NCBI GenBank assembly: GCA_902602695.1
Contig: CACKRO010000005.1
Coordinates: forward strand, 1 to 64,000
Source: an uncultured Alphaproteobacteria bacterium
GTDB taxonomy: Bacteria > Pseudomonadota > Alphaproteobacteria > HIMB59 > GCA-002718135
Reading direction: 5' to 3'
DNA: 64,000 nt
The notes beneath the pieces are model-generated. The model was not told the origin of the DNA, did not search any database, and saw only the letters and a program-made list of their open reading frames with translations. Shown one piece after another: positions 35,779 through 44,165 of the stretch (its first letter is position 1; the number at the start of each line of letters is the position of its first letter). Both the position numbers and the translations under genes were made by a program.

Positions 35779-36392
35779 TGGCTGATTTTTCAATCGAAAA
35801 ATCAATTGATGGACCGGTTATTGGTTTAGATGAGGTAGGACGTGGACCATTAGCAGGACCAGTTGTTAGTTGTGGTTGTCATTATCTAAATTATGATGAT
35901 TTAGAATCAGAGATTCCCATAACTGATTCAAAAAAACATACACCGAGACAAAGAGAGAAGTTATTTTTATTTTTTAAAAATCTACAAAAAGAGAATAAAC
36001 TTCAATACCACTTGGGGTATGCAAGTGTAGAAGAAATAGATAAAATGAATATTTTGGAAGCAACAAAACTGTCAATGAAAAGAGTGATAAATAAATTTAG
36101 TATTGATAATCCCAATCTTATTATTGATGGAAATTTTTCATTGAATTATAAAAATGAAAAATCAGTCATTGGAGGAGATAAAAAATCATTATCAATCGCA
36201 ACTGCTTCGATTATAGCAAAAGTTCACCGCGATAGATTAATGAATATTCTTGATAATAAATTTAATTATTATCATTGGAAAAGTAATGCTGGTTATGGAA
36301 CAAAAAAACATATTGAAGCAATTCATAAACATGGAATAACACTATTCCATCGTAAATCTTTTGAGCCTATTAAATCATTATTAAATAAATAA
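35778..36392 (+). CDS. rnhB: ribonuclease HII
   Basis: This 204-residue endonuclease removes ribonucleotides from DNA. It has GLDEVGRGPLAGPVV with the first catalytic Asp/Glu, NLIIDGNF with the next Asp, and TASIIAKVHRDR with GYGTKKH. The start is a GTG overlapping moaB. The rnhB-ccrM neighbourhood is typical of alphaproteobacteria. Confidence 0.94.
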   Translation: MADFSIEKSIDGPVIGLDEVGRGPLAGPVVSCGCHYLNYDDLESEIPITDSKKHTPRQREKLFLFFKNLQKENKLQYHLGYASVEEIDKMNILEATKLSMKRVINKFSIDNPNLIIDGNFSLNYKNEKSVIGGDKKSLSIATASIIAKVHRDRLMNILDNKFNYYHWKSNAGYGTKKHIEAIHKHGITLFHRKSFEPIKSLLNK

Positions 36393-36409
36393 TGATTACT
36401 ATTTGAGCC

Positions 36410-36424
36410 ATGCAAGTTATGCAT
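36410..36424. repeat. short palindrome downstream of rnhB
   Basis: ATGCA - AGTTA - TGCAT forms a 5-bp-arm inverted repeat 18 bases after the rnhB stop. It could be a protein-binding site or an upstream element of the candidate sRNA; nothing else supports it. Confidence 0.3.
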
Positions 36425-36483
36425 ACCAATTATTATTTTATTATGCTTCAAAAAGATGCGACAAATATTAAATAGATATTAAG

Positions 36484-36541
36484 TTTCATCATTCCTCCCA
36501 ATTTTGATGAGCTATTCAAGGGGTCTTCGGACCCCTTTTTT
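36484..36541 (+). ncRNA. candidate small RNA with anti-Shine-Dalgarno-like loop
   Basis: In the gap between rnhB and ccrM, a hairpin with stem TTCATCA / TGATGAG (36485-36491 and 36505-36511, one G-U pair) displays a 13-base loop TTCCTCCCAATTT. It is followed within 7 bases by a strong intrinsic terminator. Two adjacent hairpins with a pyrimidine CCTCCC loop is the design of the alphaproteobacterial anti-SD ('cuckoo'/Ar14-type) sRNAs. The 5' end is not visible and I see no convincing promoter, so it may instead be the 3' end of the rnhB transcript. Confidence 0.4.
36518..36541 (+). terminator. intrinsic terminator with UUCG tetraloop
   Basis: AAGGGGTC (36518-36525), loop TTCG, GACCCCTT (36530-36537), then a T run to 36541. 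The C(UUCG)G tetraloop is exceptionally stable. It ends the uracil-glycosylase - slt - moaB - rnhB transcript or an independent sRNA. Confidence 0.9.
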
Positions 36542-36572
36542 ATGTTTTTAGGCAAATTTTAAGGTTATCCCT

Positions 36573-36633
36573 ACCTAAAGATTCCCCCTGTTGATAACTC
36601 AATTGACCTGATTCCATATCTGCTTAAAGATTC
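36573..36633 (+). promoter_or_regulatory. cluster of three GANTC sites upstream of ccrM
   Basis: GATTC occurs at 36580-36584, 36610-36614 and 36629-36633, within 54 bases just before the ccrM start. Two are in a repeated CTAAAGATTC / TTAAAGATTC context. GANTC is the CcrM target, and ccrM promoters in Caulobacter and relatives carry such sites as methylation-dependent switches, so autoregulation is likely. Confidence 0.6.
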
Positions 36634-36645
36634 TTTTTATCAATT

Positions 36646-37716
36646 ATGAAGAAAAATCAAATTATTTTAGGTGATTCCATTAAGGAAATGAAAAAATTAA
36701 AAGATCATTCTGTTGATCTTGTTTTCGCTGACCCACCCTACAACCTCCAATTAAAAGATACTTTATACAGACCGGATCAAACAACGGTAGAAGCTGTTAC
36801 ACAGGATTGGGACAAGTTTAATACGTATAAAGAATATGATCAGTTTACCAATGCTTGGCTTAGTGAATGTAAACGTGTTTTAAAAAAAGGTGGAGCGCTT
36901 TGGGTCATAGGAAGTTACCATAATATTTTACGTGTAGGCTCTACTATTCAAGATGAAGGATTATGGATTTTAAATGATATCATTTGGCATAAAACAAATC
37001 CTATGCCAAATTTTCGTGGTACACGTTTTACAAATGCCCATGAAACATTATTGTGGTGCACAACATCAAGAGAAGCGAAATACACATTCAACTATCAAAA
37101 CCTCAAAGAACTAAATGAAGGAAAACAAATGCGTAGTGACTGGTATATTCCTATTTGTTCAGGAAAAGAAAGATTACGTAAAGATAACAATAAACGATCA
37201 CACCCAACACAAAAACCAGAAGCTCTCCTTTACCGAATTCTATTAGCCTCGACAAACAAAGGTGATCTTGTTCTTGATCCTTTTTCTGGAAGTGGGACAA
37301 CAGCTGTTGTTGCAAAAAAATTACAAAGAAACTTTATTGGCATAGAAAAAGATAAAGATTACGTTAAACTTTCAAAAGAACGATTAAAGAATACAAAAGT
37401 ATTGAAAGAAGAAGTTGTGACTATTGCAAAGAGCAGAAAAGAATTACCAAAAGTTCCTTTTGGTGAATTAGTAGAGCAAGGAATTATTCCACCTGGGGCA
37501 GTATTAACTGATAAAAAAGAACGCTTTAAAGCAACAGTTAGTATTGATGGAACACTTAAAATAAAAGATTTATCAGGTTCTATTCATCAAATGGGAGCAA
37601 AAATACAAGGACTGCCAAGTTGTAATGGCTGGGATTTTTGGCATATAAAAGATAAGTCAAAATCAATCCTACTTGACGAAATACGATCTAATTATCGTAA
37701 AGATAAACTGAATTAA
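36646..37716 (+). CDS. ccrM: cell-cycle-regulated DNA adenine methyltransferase CcrM (GANTC-specific)
   Basis: This 356-residue beta-class N6-adenine methyltransferase has the catalytic DPPYNLQL (residues ~31-38) near the N-terminus and the AdoMet motif [14 protein letters not shown] near residue 215. A C-terminal domain from about 265 onward ([17 protein letters not shown]) is specific to CcrM and needed for its non-processive DNA opening. [12 protein letters not shown]-type segment is intact. Predicted to methylate GANTC once per cell cycle. Three GANTC sites precede it. Confidence 0.95.
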   Translation: MKKNQIILGDSIKEMKKLKDHSVDLVFADPPYNLQLKDTLYRPDQTTVEAVTQDWDKFNTYKEYDQFTNAWLSECKRVLKKGGALWVIGSYHNILRVGSTIQDEGLWILNDIIWHKTNPMPNFRGTRFTNAHETLLWCTTSREAKYTFNYQNLKELNEGKQMRSDWYIPICSGKERLRKDNNKRSHPTQKPEALLYRILLASTNKGDLVLDPFSGSGTTAVVAKKLQRNFIGIEKDKDYVKLSKERLKNTKVLKEEVVTIAKSRKELPKVPFGELVEQGIIPPGAVLTDKKERFKATVSIDGTLKIKDLSGSIHQMGAKIQGLPSCNGWDFWHIKDKSKSILLDEIRSNYRKDKLN

Positions 37717-37802
37717 AAAAAATTTTCATTTTAAACTATTAAGTTTTCTGCTAGTTTTATTATTGTTCAAAATAAAACTGCTTATTAAATAAAAGGACTA
37801 TT

Positions 37803-38171
37803 ATGAAAAAATTTGAAGACTTAATGAGTGTTAAAAATGAAATTGAAAATATAACTGCAGAAGAAGCAAAAGAAAAACTTAATGATCCAAATGTGCAATT
37901 TATTGATGTTAGAGATAAAGAGAGTTTTGAAAAAGAAACTATTGGAAATGCAATGCATTTGGACAAGGCTTTTCTTGAATTTTATTTAGCCGAGGGTAGT
38001 CCTTTAGAAAATGAATTTTTTAAAAATAACCCAGATAAAGAATATGTGGTATTTTGTGGTGTTGGAGGGCAAGGAACTTTAGCCACTAAAACAATGCAGG
38101 ATATGGGTATTAAAAACGTTAAGAATATTACTGGCGGTATGGCAGAATGGAAAAAATTAAAAAATAATTAA
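37803..38171 (+). CDS. rhodanese-like domain protein
   Basis: This 122-residue single-domain rhodanese has VQFIDVRDKESFEKETIGNAMHL at the start of the fold and the active-site Cys in VFCGVGGQGTLAT, ending with NITGGMAEWKK. It probably carries a persulfide in the cytoplasm. An AAAGGA SD stands shortly before the ATG. Confidence 0.9.
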   Translation: MKKFEDLMSVKNEIENITAEEAKEKLNDPNVQFIDVRDKESFEKETIGNAMHLDKAFLEFYLAEGSPLENEFFKNNPDKEYVVFCGVGGQGTLATKTMQDMGIKNVKNITGGMAEWKKLKNN

Positions 38172-38182
38172 TTATAAGGAAT

Positions 38183-38599
38183 ATGCATAAAATATTACTT
38201 ATTTTTATAATTTCATATTTTTTTTCATTGCCAGCCATAACTTTTACAAATAAAAATTTTAAAGATAAGCAATTACTGTGTCCTAAATTATTATGGGGAG
38301 TTGAATTTATTTCTTCTAATAAAGTCAAAGTAATTGAAACAGATTTAAACAAGAATACTTCAATTAACGAATATTTCTATGAAACTGATTTAGATCTATC
38401 ATTTATTAATATATTCCAAAATGAAAATAATATTAGAGATAGAGTCTACTCTATTGAATTAAATACTCTGAGAGTTGATGTATGGGCAATGACAGGAGGA
38501 GGCTTTACAACAAGAGAAATGTTTCCCATGGGTTTGTGCGAATTTGTAGAAAATGATGATATTTTTTCCCAGATAAAAAATTTAAAATCAAACCAATAA
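38183..38599 (+). CDS. small secreted protein of unknown function
   Basis: This 138-residue protein has an N-terminal hydrophobic signal segment (ILLIFIISYFFSLPA). The mature part is beta-rich and has two Cys (LLCPKL, GLCEF) that could form one disulfide. I do not recognise the family. It lies 11 bases after the rhodanese and is convergent with the autotransporter. Confidence 0.65.
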   Translation: MHKILLIFIISYFFSLPAITFTNKNFKDKQLLCPKLLWGVEFISSNKVKVIETDLNKNTSINEYFYETDLDLSFINIFQNENNIRDRVYSIELNTLRVDVWAMTGGGFTTREMFPMGLCEFVENDDIFSQIKNLKSNQ

Positions 38600-38621
38600 A
38601 TTTAAACCTTCATTAGTATTT

Positions 38622-41450
38622 CTAAAAATTGTACGTCAGCATTAATTCCGCCTCTTGATTTGGTTTAGCGCTAAAAGACTCACTAGCATTAAATCCTAAA
38701 TTAAAACCATGTATATTTTTTGATATACCAAGTTTAGCCTCTGCATTTTCATCACCAGCTAATGACAGGCTATATTGTGTCTCACGATTTGAAATAAAGT
38801 TAATAGCAAAGTCTATAGTATCTCTTTGTTCACTCTTGTTACCTTGAACCCTTCTATAACTGGAGTTAATATTTAAATAATCTCCAGCGATATATGTTAA
38901 CCCAATCATAGAGCTTAATAAATGATCAGAATTTGCTTTATGTGTGTATGTGTAAATTGTTGAAGTATCTGCTACATAATTCATCTTGGCATCTGATGAA
39001 TTACTAAAATTAGTAATAAATGTAAGCGAGCCAAATGGTCTTAATTTATTTTCATTAAGTTTAATATTATCACTAAATTCAAATCCAAATGAGGCTAAGC
39101 CATTTTCTATTCGTTGTTTTGCATAAGATAAAGCATCTGTTCCAGTTTCGGTATATCCATCAAGTTCAGTTAAACCTAAATCAAGTCGTCCAATTGGTGT
39201 TATATTAAAATCACCTCGGTCAATTGTTTTACCATAATTGATAGAACCAAATATTTGTGTTCCGTCTCGTGAGCCAGTTAATATATTTGAATTATGAACT
39301 CTTTTTAAATCACTTTCTATTAACCCAACGCCTAAGAATGTTTCGATAAAATTATTATCATCAAGTGGTCTTGTACGGTAGATGGAAAAATTCATATTTT
39401 CACTATCAATACTCGTTCCATTTGTTCCAATATCCGTATCTCTCTGACCATACTGAATAGCAAAACCAAGGAAGTCACTATCACTTAATTTTTTATCAAA
39501 TCCTAAAGCGACTGTTTGACCTTCAGTTTCTTGTGATGATGAATTTGTACTATCGCCAACTTTTGATACGCTTATTGTACCTGATGACCACGCGGACCAA
39601 TTATCAGGAATGATGGAAGGGGTATTTTTTTGTATACTGTCATTCGCTAACGAGGTGAGTATTGTATTGCCAACATCTATTTGTAAATTTTGGCTTGATA
39701 AATAGTCACTCAATCTATTTTGTCTTAAATATCGTAACCGATTTGAGACTGTATCAATAGACTGGCTAATATAATTTTTTGCTGTTTCACTTTGGGCATC
39801 TATTGAGCCAACAACATCTTTAATTGTTGTTGGATCCACCCTATTATTTACTGTAAAACTAAGGGCTGTTGTTGACGTTATACCCGTATAATCCTCATCA
39901 TTAGCATCGTCGAAAGCTCCAGAGTCAATTAAGACATAATATTCAACGCCATATTCAAAATCTGCAGATGGATTAATAGTTATTTGTGATGTTCCGCTTC
40001 CCGTTACATTACTCGCTGTAGAAGCAATTGTTTCAACCGTAGTACCACCAGATGTTTTATAAATTACTATATCACCATCATCAGCATTAACACTTTCACT
40101 AAAATTTAGAACTATATTAGCATCAATTGCAACATCTGTTGCGTCATCAGCTGGTACGGATGAAACTAAAGTTGGGGCTGAATTTGCTGTTGTAAAACTT
40201 AATGCTGTTGTTGAAGTTATGCCCGCATAAGATGCATCACTTCCATCATCAAAAGCGTCTTCATGAATTAAAACATAATATTCTGTATTCTCTTCTAAAT
40301 CCGAGCTTGGATTAATTGTTATTGTGGTTGTTCCAGTTCCTGTAACTTGATCACTTGTGACATCAATTGTTTCAACAGTAGTGTCACCAGATGTTTTCTT
40401 AATAGTTATATTACCCTCTTCCACATCCATAGCTTCACTAAAAGTAAGAACTATATTAGCATCAAGTGCAACATTTGTAGCATTATCTGCTGGTGAAAAA
40501 GTTACTGTTGGGGTCGATAAATTATAAGCTGCAGGTAATCGATGTTGTCTTATTCTATCCTGATGATTTACAGCAAGAAACAATTCTCTTCCATCACAAC
40601 TACTACATCTATTTAATTCTATAGCAAAGGCCCCGGTACCTGTACCACCCTTACTTTCAACGAATGTAGCAGTTGTAAGATCATAACCCGTTGTTAAAAC
40701 ATATTCATCTACTTGACCATCCTGTAATACAAACATTGTCGTTCCATCACGGCTAAATATCACTGATCGTGGATTTGCAGATTCCGCTGAAATATCAAGG
40801 CTTTGGCTTGACTGATAACTAATGGTTGAATTGGTTGAATCTAAATCAAATCCAACTGATAAACTATACACATCAATCCGATCATTTGTTAAATCAGCAA
40901 CAAATAATTTGGTACCATCACTATTGAACGCAAAGCCCGAGGAGTTACCAGCACTTGAATTTGGTGTAGTTAATATTAAATCAACGGGATCTGTTAATGT
41001 GAGAATATCAAAAGCTGTAGTAAGAGTAAATTCTCTTAAAGTGGTGCTAGCTCCTGCCAAAAAAAACATTTTGGTACCATCACTATTGAAACGAAGTGAA
41101 TAAGGAAATTCTACTTTACTATTAAGTACATCACCCTCATTTTTACCAACCTTAGATCTTGGGGTGATAGTTGATGATAAATCAAAACCTACTGATAAAT
41201 CAAATTGACGTATTCCCTGCTGTGTACCACCTGCTCCAGAAACAAACATTTTCGTACCATCATTATTGAATGTTATACCTCTAGGGTACTTAATTACATT
41301 ATCTCCACTGTTAGGAACCTGGTATTCAGTTGGATTAGCTAAATTTCCTGCTTCAACAGTATTAGTAAAAAAACAATTTAAGAATAATAATAATAATAAT
41401 AATAAAAGATAAATTGAATATTTTTTTATTTTGACCAAACTTACAAACAT
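38622..41450 (-). CDS. autotransporter with propeller-like repeats and two Big_5-type Ig domains
   Basis: This is a 942-residue surface protein. Residues 1-35 are a signal peptide with eight consecutive Leu encoded by a trinucleotide repeat. About residues 36-310 hold five repeats around F-N-x-D-G-T-K-M-F, typical of a beta-propeller. Two Ig-like Big_5 domains follow (each starting P-A-D-x-A-T-x-V-A-x-D-A-N-I-V-L). A linker leads to a C-terminal autotransporter beta-barrel of about 260 residues ending in Phe (TYNF), the outer-membrane assembly signal. CxxC-like cysteines (RCSSCDG) sit in the fifth propeller repeat. Likely an adhesin or surface sensor; the ligand is unknown. Confidence 0.88.
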   Translation of the reverse strand: MFVSLVKIKKYSIYLLLLLLLLFLNCFFTNTVEAGNLANPTEYQVPNSGDNVIKYPRGITFNNDGTKMFVSGAGGTQQGIRQFDLSVGFDLSSTITPRSKVGKNEGDVLNSKVEFPYSLRFNSDGTKMFFLAGASTTLREFTLTTAFDILTLTDPVDLILTTPNSSAGNSSGFAFNSDGTKLFVADLTNDRIDVYSLSVGFDLDSTNSTISYQSSQSLDISAESANPRSVIFSRDGTTMFVLQDGQVDEYVLTTGYDLTTATFVESKGGTGTGAFAIELNRCSSCDGRELFLAVNHQDRIRQHRLPAAYNLSTPTVTFSPADNATNVALDANIVLTFSEAMDVEEGNITIKKTSGDTTVETIDVTSDQVTGTGTTTITINPSSDLEENTEYYVLIHEDAFDDGSDASYAGITSTTALSFTTANSAPTLVSSVPADDATDVAIDANIVLNFSESVNADDGDIVIYKTSGGTTVETIASTASNVTGSGTSQITINPSADFEYGVEYYVLIDSGAFDDANDEDYTGITSTTALSFTVNNRVDPTTIKDVVGSIDAQSETAKNYISQSIDTVSNRLRYLRQNRLSDYLSSQNLQIDVGNTILTSLANDSIQKNTPSIIPDNWSAWSSGTISVSKVGDSTNSSSQETEGQTVALGFDKKLSDSDFLGFAIQYGQRDTDIGTNGTSIDSENMNFSIYRTRPLDDNNFIETFLGVGLIESDLKRVHNSNILTGSRDGTQIFGSINYGKTIDRGDFNITPIGRLDLGLTELDGYTETGTDALSYAKQRIENGLASFGFEFSDNIKLNENKLRPFGSLTFITNFSNSSDAKMNYVADTSTIYTYTHKANSDHLLSSMIGLTYIAGDYLNINSSYRRVQGNKSEQRDTIDFAINFISNRETQYSLSLAGDENAEAKLGISKNIHGFNLGFNASESFSAKPNQEAELMLTYNF
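40908..40928 (-). repeat. 21-bp in-frame repeat, copy 1 (propeller blades)
   Basis: This 21-base sequence is exactly repeated at 41070-41090, 162 bases (54 codons) away, and is present with two mismatches at 41250-41270. It encodes the F-N-S-D-G-T-K core of the propeller repeats, so recombination between copies would add or delete whole blades in frame. Confidence 0.8.
41070..41090 (-). repeat. 21-bp in-frame repeat, copy 2 (propeller blades)
   Basis: Exact copy of 40908-40928, in the same reading frame of the autotransporter gene. A third, imperfect copy is at 41250-41270. Confidence 0.8.
41383..41403 (-). repeat. AAT/TTA trinucleotide microsatellite in a signal-peptide coding region
   Basis: Seven AAT units in a row (TTA on the coding strand) encode most of the poly-Leu core of the autotransporter signal peptide. 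Slippage would change the h-region length without a frameshift. Confidence 0.9.
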
Positions 41451-41559
41451 AAAAAACTTTAAGTAACGTTTGGCCTTTTTTGTTTTGAAATAGGGCTAGT
41501 GACCGACCTATTTATATAATTATCAGTCTTTTTAAGTATTTTTTTTAAATTTAATAGAA

Positions 41560-42876
41560 TTATTCTTGGATGCGGCCATAAATTCTAGGCATGTAGACAA
41601 ACAGAGTGAGTGCTCTTGCAATAAAGAAAAGGCAAAGAGACAACCATAATCCTGTATTCCCAAAACTTGCAATTAAAAAGAAAGAGACAACAATATAGAT
41701 GGCAACAGAGACGATCATGGCATTTCGCAGTTCAGTTGTTTGCGAAGCGCCAACAAAGATACCATCAAATTGAAAACAAAAAGAAGCCGCAAAAGGAATA
41801 ATAATAATCCAGTAAGAATAAGAAAAGCTGATCTCTCTTATATTTGGTAAGTCTGTCATTGTGATAATGTAATAATTTTTGCTCAAGAAAAAGATGACAC
41901 AAATTATTAATCCTGTTGCCGTACTTAAAATAAAGGAATTTTTTATCACGTCATTTAATAACTGTCGGTTTTTTGATCCAATAGAGTATCCAACAATCCC
42001 TTCTGTGGAGAAGGCATAAGCATCAAGAACATAAGCAGATAACATAATAAAATTTAGGAGAATTGTATTGGCGGCTACTGTTTCTTCACTAATGGAATTA
42101 CCAAGATAGGTAAAATATAAGAAGGCAAAAGCAAGAAGAAGGGACCTAATAAATATATTTACATTAATATTAAAAATGGTTTTAACTTTTTTTGGATCAA
42201 ATATTTTGTTTGTACTGAATTCTAATTTCGTAATCTTACTAAGTGCAAAGAAAGTATAAAATAAAAAAATAATTGTTGTAAGAGTTGAGGCAACAAGTGT
42301 TCCTAAAGCAACACCGAAAACATTAAAATTAAAATATAAAACAAAAACTAAACTAAAAATTATATTTGCAATTGAATAAAAACCCACAATAATGCTTGAT
42401 GTTTTTGTTTTTTGGAGACCAATGAATAAACCAGTAATGACAAAAATAGTAAGCTCGCCAAAAGTAGAATAAATACGAAGATTAAAATAATCTTTAAAAT
42501 ATCTTTTGGTGTCTGATGATAACTCAAATACTGATAAAGAAACCTGAAAGATATAACTTTGTAAAAGTATTAAGAGTAAAGAAATAATAATGACAAAAGC
42601 TATGTTTCTAAGAAAAATATTTACAACCTCTTGATAATCATTTGAACCATCTGCTTGTGCTACTAAGCCAACTGTTCCTGATCGCAAAAAACCAAAACTA
42701 CCAAAAAGAATAGAGAAGACACTTGCTGCAATACTCGTTGCAACCAAATAACTTGCATTGTCTAGATTACCCATTAATCCTGTATCAACGATAGCTACAA
42801 ATGGAATGACTAAGTTGGCAAAAAAAATAGGAATGGATAATTTAAAAATATTTTGGATCGATGATCTTGGAGTCAT
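41560..42876 (-). CDS. MATE family efflux transporter (DinF/NorM type)
   Basis: This 438-residue inner-membrane protein has about 12 TM segments. The N-terminal FKLSIPIFFANLVIPFVAIVD and LMGNLDNASYL are typical of MATE proteins of the DinF branch. It exports toxic compounds or metabolites with sodium or proton antiport. It stands alone, with AT-rich spacers on both sides. Confidence 0.9.
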   Translation of the reverse strand: MTPRSSIQNIFKLSIPIFFANLVIPFVAIVDTGLMGNLDNASYLVATSIAASVFSILFGSFGFLRSGTVGLVAQADGSNDYQEVVNIFLRNIAFVIIISLLLILLQSYIFQVSLSVFELSSDTKRYFKDYFNLRIYSTFGELTIFVITGLFIGLQKTKTSSIIVGFYSIANIIFSLVFVLYFNFNVFGVALGTLVASTLTTIIFLFYTFFALSKITKLEFSTNKIFDPKKVKTIFNINVNIFIRSLLLAFAFLYFTYLGNSISEETVAANTILLNFIMLSAYVLDAYAFSTEGIVGYSIGSKNRQLLNDVIKNSFILSTATGLIICVIFFLSKNYYIITMTDLPNIREISFSYSYWIIIIPFAASFCFQFDGIFVGASQTTELRNAMIVSVAIYIVVSFFLIASFGNTGLWLSLCLFFIARALTLFVYMPRIYGRIQE

Positions 42877-42995
42877 GTTAAAGATAAATTTTATATTAGT
42901 AAAATTTGATAATAAACTATTTATCTAATGTCTAAAGGATCAAATTTATCACTATCTTTATTTCGAAAATCTTATAAAGCTCAAATTAATTTAAG

Positions 42996-43475
42996 ATGAA
43001 AATTGGCAGATACAAATACGAATTTGATTTCTTTAGTTGGATAAAAAAAACAGAACTAGTTGAACTAGAAAGTGTGAACCCAACTGATGATCCAGTGCGT
43101 CCAGAACTTGATAACGAATTTCGTACTTCAAAGGGCAGAAAAATTTTTGGTCTGAAATATAAAGATGACATTGAAGGTATTGCCTGTTTTGCTTTTACGA
43201 ATGAAATTCCTGCAACCATTAAGGAAATGGATTTGATGAGTGTGAAGGAAGATGAAGCTTCTATTCCAATCGCCTATACAGTTTGGTCATTTAAAAAAGG
43301 TGCTGGAAAGAAAATTATGAAGGAATTACAAAAATATATTAAATCAAAAGATCAATTTGAAAGTATCGTTACTCTTTCTCCTTTAACTCCAGTGGCAACA
43401 CACTATCATATTCGTAATGGAGCACGATTAATAAAAATTAATCCAACAACACAAAATTTTGAGTATAAAATTTAA
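42996..43475 (+). CDS. hypothetical protein, probably GNAT-fold
   Basis: This 159-residue cytoplasmic protein shows a central beta-strand rich part and GAGKKIMKELQKYI, which resembles the acetyl-CoA-binding loop and helix of GNAT acetyltransferases. It ends with THYHIRNGARLIKINPTTQNFEY, similar to the closing strand of some small phage-like acetyltransferases. I infer a GNAT-type protein; the substrate is not known. Confidence 0.6.
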   Translation: MKIGRYKYEFDFFSWIKKTELVELESVNPTDDPVRPELDNEFRTSKGRKIFGLKYKDDIEGIACFAFTNEIPATIKEMDLMSVKEDEASIPIAYTVWSFKKGAGKKIMKELQKYIKSKDQFESIVTLSPLTPVATHYHIRNGARLIKINPTTQNFEYKI

Positions 43476-43481
43476 AAGTAA

Positions 43482-44165
43482 TTAGTCTGTTAAAGCAATA
43501 CTGACTGTTGGTTCATTCGGCCACATTCTACAAGTTCCACCTGCATCAACTGCGCCACCTACTGCTGTCGATACATCAAATGATACTTTTATTTTTGGAG
43601 ATACAAGACCAACTGTATAACTACTAGTTAAGGCGTAAATTAATTGCATTTGAGTAGCTGATGGTGAACCCACGCTCATAGACACTGCTGAACTTGGACT
43701 AGAATAGGCAATTTGAATATTGCTTCCAGAGCCATAATTACCGGCATCAACTATTTCAAAAGTTGTATTAGTTTTACCAGAAGTATCATCTTTTGTTCCT
43801 ACATGCATGGTTGTTGCATTAGCCTCCGTACTTCCATCAGTAGTACATGTTCCATTTGATCCATCAGTAACAGTTCCGCTTATTGTAAATGTTCTATCAA
43901 GAGTAACCCTCAAATGACTGAAAGTTTGTCCAATTGGTAATCCAGATGTTGATCCAAATTTTGCTGCTTCAGCACCTGCTGAAAGATTTGCAATATTAAC
44001 ACTCTGCGAACCTGAAGCCACTTCCGTTGGCGAAGAACATGTCACTTCTCCACACAGTTCTACTTTTAGCATAGTAACAGTGTAAGTATCTGCAGAACCA
44101 GAAGCTCCAAAAAGTTTAAAAGAAATTAATATAAATGAACAAAAAACTATTAGAAAATTTTTCAT
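43482..44165 (-). CDS. secreted beta-rich protein coupled to an invasin-type barrel
   Basis: This 227-residue protein has a signal peptide (FLIVFCSFILISFKLFGASG). The mature part is rich in Ser, Thr, Gly and alternating hydrophobics, with five Cys, consistent with an extracellular beta-sandwich or adhesin-like domain. The ATG overlaps the stop of the inverse autotransporter gene by one base (TAATG), so the two are co-translated. It may be a detached partner of the barrel; family not recognised. Confidence 0.65.
   Translation of the reverse strand: MKNFLIVFCSFILISFKLFGASGSADTYTVTMLKVELCGEVTCSSPTEVASGSQSVNIANLSAGAEAAKFGSTSGLPIGQTFSHLRVTLDRTFTISGTVTDGSNGTCTTDGSTEANATTMHVGTKDDTSGKTNTTFEIVDAGNYGSGSNIQIAYSSPSSAVSMSVGSPSATQMQLIYALTSSYTVGLVSPKIKVSFDVSTAVGGAVDAGGTCRMWPNEPTVSIALTD

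Noticed and set aside
36551-36645. CtrA box (TTAA-N7-TTAA) upstream of ccrM
   Set aside because: TTAA-like half sites are present but not with the required 7-base spacing.
41383-41403. Phase-variable on/off switch by microsatellite slippage
   Set aside because: The unit is three bases, so slippage cannot shift the frame; only the Leu-tract length would change.
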